Assembly: GCA_007135435.1 (NCBI GenBank)
Contig: SLIW01000249.1
Span: 1-9,224, forward strand
Length of the DNA stretch: 9,224 nucleotides
Source: Natronomonas sp.
GTDB taxonomy: Archaea; Halobacteriota; Halobacteria; Halobacteriales; Haloarculaceae
Reading direction: 5' to 3'
Shown here: piece after piece, positions 5,916-9,224 of the stretch
How positions within the stretch are numbered: the stretch's first letter is position 1
How the letters are laid out: every line of letters starts with the position of its first letter
Translations under genes and position numbers: made by a program
Notes under the pieces: generated by a model
What the model was told of the DNA's origin: nothing
The model's database searches: none
The model's input: the letters and a program-made list of their open reading frames with translations, nothing else

Positions 5916-7028
5916 CTACAACGGGTCGATCTTCGATCGTCTGTAGAGGTAGTACGCACCGACGATGACCGAGAAGATGTACCCCAGGACGACGTAGAGG
6001 GCCGGACTCGGGTCCCAGTCCACGTCCGCCCGTCGGATCGCGCTCGTGTCGCGGTAGTACGCGATGGGGAGGAGCAGGAACCCGACGGCGGCGACGAAGA
6101 CCACGACCATCGCGAGGACCGCGCCAGCGGTCTCGGTGTAGGGGATGGTCTCGAGGAGGTCCCAGAGGACGTCGATGGCGGACAACAGCGGGACGGCCAT
6201 CGCGCCGACGAGGACGACCAGGTGCCAGTTCGACCGCACCCGTCGTCCCTCGAAGTAGAGGCGCTCCGGGGGGATCGGCAGCGCCGGCCGGCCGGTGTGC
6301 CGGCACCGCTTGTAGAGGTAGTAGGTGCAGGCGAGCGACGCCCAGAACGCCCCGGCGGTCATGTAGAAGCGCCTGGACGGGTTCCAGTCCACGTCGGTCT
6401 CCTGCAGCAGGGTCGCGTCACGCCAGAGCGCGACCGGGAGGAGCACGAACCGGACGCCGACCAGGAGCACCAGCGGGGCGAGGGTGACGAATGCGCCGCC
6501 GGTCCCCACCGGCGTGCCGTCGAACGGCTCGGTGAGGGCGAGGAGCGGGTCGAGCACCGGCCAGAGGAAGAACCCCACCATCGTGACGCCGGTCCCCAGC
6601 GTGAGGACGTGCCACCAGCTGGAACCCGTCGGGTCTCGCGGCGGTGGCAGTGACTCGCGATCCGGGAACCCCGGATCGGACGAAGATGCCGTTTTCATCC
6701 GGTCGTCCCCAGGCTCGTCGGCCCGTGGTCGATCCCAGCCGGAGGGGGTCCCCCAGCCGTCCTCCGTCCGAGCGTCTCCAAGCCGTGCGTCCTCCGTCCG
6801 AGCGTCTCCCGTCCGAGCGGGCTGCGTCTGGTCCGCGGCGATACCCCACACGTCGTCCCTCTCTGCGGCGCGACCGTCATCCCCGTCCCGGAGGCGTCCC
6901 CACTCCCCGTCACTGCCGCGACCCGACCGGTCGCGGGACGCGTCCCCCGGATCGCCGGATCGATCGTGGGGCGCATCGCCCGTCCCGTCCGATCGATCGC
7001 CAGGACCACCGCTGCTCCACGGCGTCAT
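5916..7028 (-). CDS. Membrane protein with two copies of one module and a disordered N-terminus
   Basis: From the ATG at 7026-7028 the product has 370 residues. Residues 1 to about 135 are hydrophilic low-complexity sequence rich in Gly, Asp, Arg and Ser, including four pentapeptides (ARTGD, ARTED, ARLGD, ARTED at 71-90). Residues about 136-370 hold two related membrane modules. Module 1 has WWHVL (138-142), LLPVALWRDATLL (196-208), TDVDWNPS (211-218) and TYYLYKR (235-241). Module 2 has NWHLVVL (267-273), LLPIAYYRDTSAI (319-331), ADVDWDPS (334-341) and AYYLYRR (358-364). Each module carries about three membrane helices, with DVDWxPS in a loop between the last two. No catalytic motif is visible and I cannot assign a function. 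The start is uncertain: 7028 has a TATA-like ATAAACG about 27 bases upstream, while an in-frame ATG at 6698 would remove most of the disordered part but has no promoter. Third-position GC is lower in the linker. Confidence 0.75.
   Translation of the reverse strand: MTPWSSGGPGDRSDGTGDAPHDRSGDPGDASRDRSGRGSDGEWGRLRDGDDGRAAERDDVWGIAADQTQPARTGDARTEDARLGDARTEDGWGTPSGWDRPRADEPGDDRMKTASSSDPGFPDRESLPPPRDPTGSSWWHVLTLGTGVTMVGFFLWPVLDPLLALTEPFDGTPVGTGGAFVTLAPLVLLVGVRFVLLPVALWRDATLLQETDVDWNPSRRFYMTAGAFWASLACTYYLYKRCRHTGRPALPIPPERLYFEGRRVRSNWHLVVLVGAMAVPLLSAIDVLWDLLETIPYTETAGAVLAMVVVFVAAVGFLLLPIAYYRDTSAIRRADVDWDPSPALYVVLGYIFSVIVGAYYLYRRSKIDPL
6759..6820. repeat. In-frame 15-bp repeat encoding ARTxD pentapeptides
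   Basis: A 21-base stretch recurs exactly at 6759-6779 and 6789-6809, 30 bases apart, and a shorter copy follows at 6810-6820. Read on the minus strand it gives four consecutive pentapeptides of the form A-R-T/L-G/E-D within the disordered part of the membrane protein. The period is a multiple of three, so copy-number change would keep the frame. Confidence 0.85.
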
Positions 7029-7050
7029 CAGCCGTCCTACTCGGCGCGTT

Positions 7051-7059
7051 CGTTTATCC
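7051..7059 (-). promoter_or_regulatory. TATA-like element for the 5916-7028 gene
   Basis: On the minus strand the sequence reads GGATAAACG, centred about 27 bases before the ATG at 7028. It is the only AT-rich element in the 330 bases before the alternative start at 6698, which is the main reason for choosing the longer protein. Confidence 0.5.
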
Positions 7060-7137
7060 ATGAACGTCGACTCACCGGACGAAACGTGGCGCTCGACGGA
7101 CCGGAAACCCCTTCCGTGGTCCCTCGAATGACCCGGT

Positions 7138-7422
7138 ATGGCAGACGACACAGTCACGGTGTCCCTCGAGGGGCCGGACGGCGACGACGAGGTCACCCTC
7201 CCGACGGCGATGGTGGACCTGCTGCGAGAGGCGGACGAGCCGGCCGCCGAGATCGTCGGCGACCTGGCGCTCTTCTCCTGTGCACAGCGGATCCACGCCA
7301 CCGTTCACCACGCGGAGGGCGGCGACACCAAGGAGTTCAAGGACATCGAGGAATCGACGATGGACCTGTTCGAAGCCCGCTTCGGCGCCACGTACGGCGA
7401 GATCACCGGCCACCAGCACTGA
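7138..7422 (+). CDS. Small acidic conserved haloarchaeal protein, unknown function
   Basis: The 94-residue product starts MADDTVTVSLEGPDG. It appears to have a short beta hairpin (4-21), then helices: LPTAMVDLLREADEPAAEIV (21-40), GDLALFSCAQRIHATVHHAEGG (41-62) and an acidic helix EFKDIEESTMDLFEARFG (66-83), ending in GEITGHQH. Histidines at 53, 57, 58, 92 and 94 and the single C48 could bind a metal, but this is only suggested by composition. It resembles a short protein widespread in haloarchaea that has a domain-of-unknown-function label (possibly DUF7545; not verifiable here). There is no signal peptide or membrane helix. It is divergent from the 5916-7028 gene, with 109 bases between starts, and convergent with the proteasome gene. 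Its own promoter is weak: a GGAAACC patch near 7103-7109 is at the right distance. Confidence 0.8.
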   Translation: MADDTVTVSLEGPDGDDEVTLPTAMVDLLREADEPAAEIVGDLALFSCAQRIHATVHHAEGGDTKEFKDIEESTMDLFEARFGATYGEITGHQH

Positions 7423-7492
7423 CCACCCCGGCCATCGCCGATTCGACTGGACGGCTGATTACTCCACGCCGCTCGTAGACTCGATAGTTCGT

Positions 7493-7503
7493 CTGCTCAG
7501 CAG
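7493..7503. terminator. Short dyad between convergent genes, possible terminator
   Basis: CTGCT-C-AGCAG is a perfect 5-bp dyad in the 139-base gap between the end of the 7138-7422 gene and the end of the proteasome gene. No T-tract follows on either strand, so a terminator role is weak. Confidence 0.15.
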
Positions 7504-7561
7504 CGACCGGCGGATCGAGGAATCGTCGACAGTGGTCCGCTCCCACTCGTCGAAGCGCGAC

Positions 7562-8281
7562 CTAGAGGACCTCGTCGAAGTCCTTGTGTCCCTGGATGTC
7601 GACGCCCTCCTCGGTGACCTCCGCGAGGTAGACGCCGTTGCCGGAGCCGGTGTCGCGCTCGACGGCGGCCTTGACACCGGAGGCGGCCACCCGCTTGGCC
7701 TCCTCGTTGGAGAGTCCCTCCTCGTACTGCCGCTCGAGGACGCCGTAGGCGACCGTCATCCCCGAGCCGGTGATGGTGTAGTCGTCCTTCATCACGCCGC
7801 CGGCGGTGTCGATCGAGTAGACGTGGTGGCCCTCATTGTCGACCCCGCCGAGGATGGGGTGGATGGCAAAGAAGGGACCGCCCCGGGCGAAGTTGCCAGC
7901 GAGCGTCGCGAGGGCGTCGATCGAGATGTCCTCGCCGCGGCGCGCCTCGTAGAGGTTCACCTCCGCGCGGAGCGAGCGGATGTACGACTGGGCGCCGCCG
8001 ACGCTCCCGACCATCGTGAGCGCCGCCGTCGGGTGGATCTGCTCGACCTTCTGGACGTCCTTGTTGGAGACGAACCGGCCGCCGAGGGAGGCGCGCATGT
8101 CGGTCGCGATGACGACCCCGTCGGCGGTCGTGATGCCGATGGTCGTCGTCCCGGTCTGGTTGACGCCGTCGAGGTCCGCCTCGGAGAGGTCGTTCGAGGG
8201 CACGTCGCCGAGCTCCGGCTCGTAGGGCGAGAGGGTGTGGTCCTGGCCCGTCCGCGGCAGGGAGGAGTCTAGTCGTCGCAT
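7562..8281 (-). CDS. psmB: 20S proteasome beta subunit
   Basis: The 239-residue precursor forms the catalytic rings of the archaeal 20S proteasome, which degrades proteins unfolded by PAN-type ATPases in the cytoplasm. An acidic propeptide of 44 residues ends QTG, and autocatalytic cleavage between G44 and T45 exposes the nucleophile of TTTIGITTADG. Other active-site residues are present: D61 (ATDMRAS), K78 (KDVQKV), and D210 and S213 in RDTGSGNG, with the GSG turn at 172-174. HPILGGVDNEG and VYSIDTAGGV are typical beta-subunit segments. The propeptide has a length common for haloarchaeal beta subunits. The start at 8279-8281 is fixed by a TATA element 29 bases upstream, giving a leaderless message. 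The alpha subunit and ATPase are not in the window. It lies just downstream of a small membrane-protein gene on the same strand but has its own promoter. Confidence 0.97.
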   Translation of the reverse strand: MRRLDSSLPRTGQDHTLSPYEPELGDVPSNDLSEADLDGVNQTGTTTIGITTADGVVIATDMRASLGGRFVSNKDVQKVEQIHPTAALTMVGSVGGAQSYIRSLRAEVNLYEARRGEDISIDALATLAGNFARGGPFFAIHPILGGVDNEGHHVYSIDTAGGVMKDDYTITGSGMTVAYGVLERQYEEGLSNEEAKRVAASGVKAAVERDTGSGNGVYLAEVTEEGVDIQGHKDFDEVL

Positions 8282-8306
8282 TGCCGTCCGATACAGACCG
8301 ACCGCA

Positions 8307-8313
8307 GTTAAAG
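8307..8313 (-). promoter_or_regulatory. TATA element of psmB
   Basis: CTTTAAC on the minus strand, centred 29 bases before the ATG at 8281, lies just after the stop codon of the upstream gene. It is a good haloarchaeal TATA match. Confidence 0.75.
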
Positions 8314-8321
8314 GCTTCCTG

Positions 8322-8543
8322 TCACGCCGCGTCCGTCGGATCCCGTCGGTCCCCCGGCCCCCGCGCGTCCGCGCCGTCGGCCACGTTCTCGTAGGCCGAC
8401 CCCAGACGGGCGACGAAGCGACCGATCGGCAGCGGGAGCCCGACCCGGCTCGTCACCAGCGCGACCGGCAGGAGCGCGATGGCGACGACGATGCTGAGCT
8501 GGTACAGGGCGAACACGAGCGCCCGGTACAGGCGAGGTGCCAT
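8322..8543 (-). CDS. Small single-helix membrane protein, unknown function
   Basis: The 73-residue product starts MAPRLYRALVFALYQLSIVV. One long hydrophobic segment (about 8-31, containing VVAIALLPVALV) is preceded by positive residues and followed by TSRVGLPLPIGRF and an arginine/aspartate-rich hydrophilic tail. It could span the membrane once, with a second hydrophobic patch (34-41) perhaps lying on the surface. The ATG at 8541-8543 is preferred over the upstream in-frame GTG (8616-8618) because a TATA-like element lies about 33 bases before it. It sits just upstream of psmB on the same strand, 40 bases apart, although psmB has its own promoter; readthrough is possible. I do not recognise the family. 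Confidence 0.7.
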   Translation of the reverse strand: MAPRLYRALVFALYQLSIVVAIALLPVALVTSRVGLPLPIGRFVARLGSAYENVADGADARGPGDRRDPTDAA

Positions 8544-8570
8544 TGGTACCTCCCGGCCAGCCGGTGGGGG

Positions 8571-8580
8571 CACATAAGCC
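8571..8580 (-). promoter_or_regulatory. TATA element of the small membrane-protein gene
   Basis: On the minus strand the sequence reads GGCTTATGTG, centred about 33 bases before the ATG at 8543, implying a leader of only a few bases. It resembles the element before the 3813 gene. Confidence 0.6.
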
Positions 8581-8657
8581 TTCCCGTCGTTTCGACGACT
8601 CGTATGATAAATCGTCACAGAACACCCGACCGCAGTCTGTCGATTTTCCGAGCGGTC

Positions 8658-8675
8658 GATTATATATATTTTTCC
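8658..8675. promoter_or_regulatory. AT-rich tract, possible promoter
   Basis: The tract contains TTATATATATTTTT, far from the base composition around it. It is more than 100 bases from either flanking start codon, so it is not a leaderless promoter for either gene. Read rightwards, transcription would begin near the imperfect palindrome TCCGGCGATCGCTCCGGA at 8683-8700. Confidence 0.45.
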
Positions 8676-8720
8676 TGATATGTCCGGCGATCGCTCCGGA
8701 GGGTCCAGGTATCCGGCGGT

Positions 8721-8753
8721 GGTAATCGACGTAACTTATGCGAATGGTAATCG
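8721..8753 (+). promoter_or_regulatory. Direct repeats flanking a TATA-like element upstream of DUF555
   Basis: GGTAATCG occurs at 8721-8728 and 8746-8753, 25 bases apart. Between them AACTTATGCG (8733-8742) resembles the TATA elements of other genes in the window. A start of transcription near 8764 would give the DUF555 gene a leader of about 90 bases. Confidence 0.35.
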
Positions 8754-8830
8754 TGACGTGCGCCTCCCCCAGCTCCGCGATCGACGTCCAGAGACCACGG
8801 CCCTTCGCCGGGAAGCAATAGTGCTATCCG

Positions 8831-8844
8831 TCACCCGCGGGTGA
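8831..8844. promoter_or_regulatory. Perfect 14-bp palindrome just before the DUF555 gene
   Basis: TCACCCGCGGGTGA reads the same on both strands and ends eight bases before the ATG at 8853. An AT-containing GCAATAGTG (8816-8824) precedes it, so it would overlap the transcription start of a leaderless or short-leader message: a natural operator position. Confidence 0.5.
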
Positions 8845-8852
8845 GTGGAGGC

Positions 8853-9218
8853 ATGAGCAACTACCTCGTCGCCATGGAGGCTGCGTGGCTGGTCCGCGAC
8901 GTCGAGGAGATCGACGACGCCATCGGCGTCGCCGTCAGCGAGGCGGGCAAGCGGCTCAACGCCGCGGACATGGACTACGTCGAGGTTGAGGTCGGGGCGA
9001 CGCCCTGTCCCGCCTGCGGCGAGGCGTTCGACTCGGCCTACATCGCCGCCGACACCGCCCTCGTGGGACTGCTCCTGGAGATGAAGGTCTTCAACGCCGA
9101 GGGGACCCAGCACGCCTCCCGGATCGCGAAGAGCGAGGTCGGCGGCGCCCTCCGCGACGTCCCGCTGAAGGTCATCGACGCCTTCGAGCTTGACGACGGT
9201 GACGACAGCTCCGAGTGA
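8853..9218 (+). CDS. DUF555 / UPF0212 family protein
   Basis: The 121-residue product starts MSNYLVAMEAAWLVRDVEEI and closely follows the archaeal DUF555 (UPF0212) family over its whole length: the N-terminal AWLVRDV segment, IGVAVSEAGKRLN (24-36), DYVEVEVG (41-48), CPACG at 52-56, IAADTALVGLLLEMKVFNAE (64-83) and ASRIAKSEVGGALRDVPL (88-105). The two cysteines C52 and C55 form a single CxxC, which could bind zinc as a dimer or form a disulfide. The family has no established function that I know of. It is cytoplasmic, with no signal peptide, and has an acidic C-terminal tail. A GGAGG lies one base before the ATG, which is too close for normal use. The upstream gap contains a palindrome and other candidate control elements, so regulated expression is plausible. 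Confidence 0.92.
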   Translation: MSNYLVAMEAAWLVRDVEEIDDAIGVAVSEAGKRLNAADMDYVEVEVGATPCPACGEAFDSAYIAADTALVGLLLEMKVFNAEGTQHASRIAKSEVGGALRDVPLKVIDAFELDDGDDSSE

Positions 9219-9224
9219 TCTCGA

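Larger units (their letters stand above)
8544..8852. other. 309-base regulatory-looking gap between divergent genes
   Basis: No gene is convincing here. From left to right it holds the minus-strand TATA element (8571-8580), the most AT-rich tract in the window (about 8658-8675), an imperfect 18-bp palindrome (8683-8700), a pair of GGTAATCG direct repeats around a TATA-like AACTTATGCG (8721-8753), and a perfect 14-bp palindrome (8831-8844). An ATG at 8738 opens only 27 codons and is not supported. Confidence 0.6.

Noticed and set aside
8738..8821. A 27-codon small open frame before DUF555
   Set aside because: It has no ribosome site, its ATG sits within a TATA-like element and the peptide is rich in rare-use patterns such as AGA; chance is more likely.
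1..9224. Mobile element, phage, toxin-antitoxin or defence island
   Set aside because: No transposase, integrase, terminal inverted repeats, target duplication, restriction or defence gene could be recognised, and composition is uniform apart from short AT-rich promoter elements.

Overview
The window is a stretch of haloarchaeal (class Halobacteria) chromosome. The DNA is very GC-rich, the proteins are strongly acidic, and several start codons lie about 27-33 bases downstream of an AT-rich TATA element, which is the usual leaderless arrangement. It also carries archaeal or haloarchaeal families: an archaeal proteasome beta subunit with a propeptide, and proteins resembling DUF63, DUF555/UPF0212 and MTH865. 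No rRNA, tRNA, CRISPR array, transposase, integrase or phage gene was seen. The content is mostly housekeeping plus small conserved proteins of unknown function.

Layout. Positions 1-185 (minus) hold the N-terminus of an exported protein cut by the window edge. Positions 353-619 (minus) are a small unknown protein, divergent from an inositol-monophosphatase-family enzyme at 685-1494 (plus). A 358-base gap with a mosaic tandem repeat follows, then a multi-pass DUF63-type membrane protein (1853-3007, plus). Next come an MTH865-family small protein (3227-3478, plus), a 334-base gap with a 38-bp duplication, and a probable degenerate metallo-beta-lactamase-fold protein (3813-4508, plus). A 25-bp tandem array starts at that gene's stop codon. 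Thioredoxin reductase follows (4740-5786, plus) and is convergent with a membrane protein at 5916-7028 (minus). That protein has a low-complexity hydrophilic N-terminus and two copies of one membrane module. A small acidic protein (7138-7422, plus) is convergent with the proteasome beta subunit (7562-8281, minus), which is preceded on the same strand by a small one-helix membrane protein (8322-8543, minus). A regulatory-looking gap with an AT-rich tract leads to DUF555/UPF0212 (8853-9218, plus).

The genes do not form one pathway. Most look like single transcription units with their own promoters. Redox homeostasis (thioredoxin reductase), protein turnover (proteasome) and sugar/inositol phosphate hydrolysis are the recognisable functions.

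The most unusual signal is the number of unrelated or weakly related local repeats in 9 kb: a two-type 22/24-bp mosaic, a 25-bp array, a 12-bp array, a 38-bp duplication, a 15-bp in-frame coding repeat, and an internally duplicated membrane protein. I see no convincing new multi-gene system. The better leads are the duplicated membrane protein, the repeat arrays and the regulatory region before DUF555.
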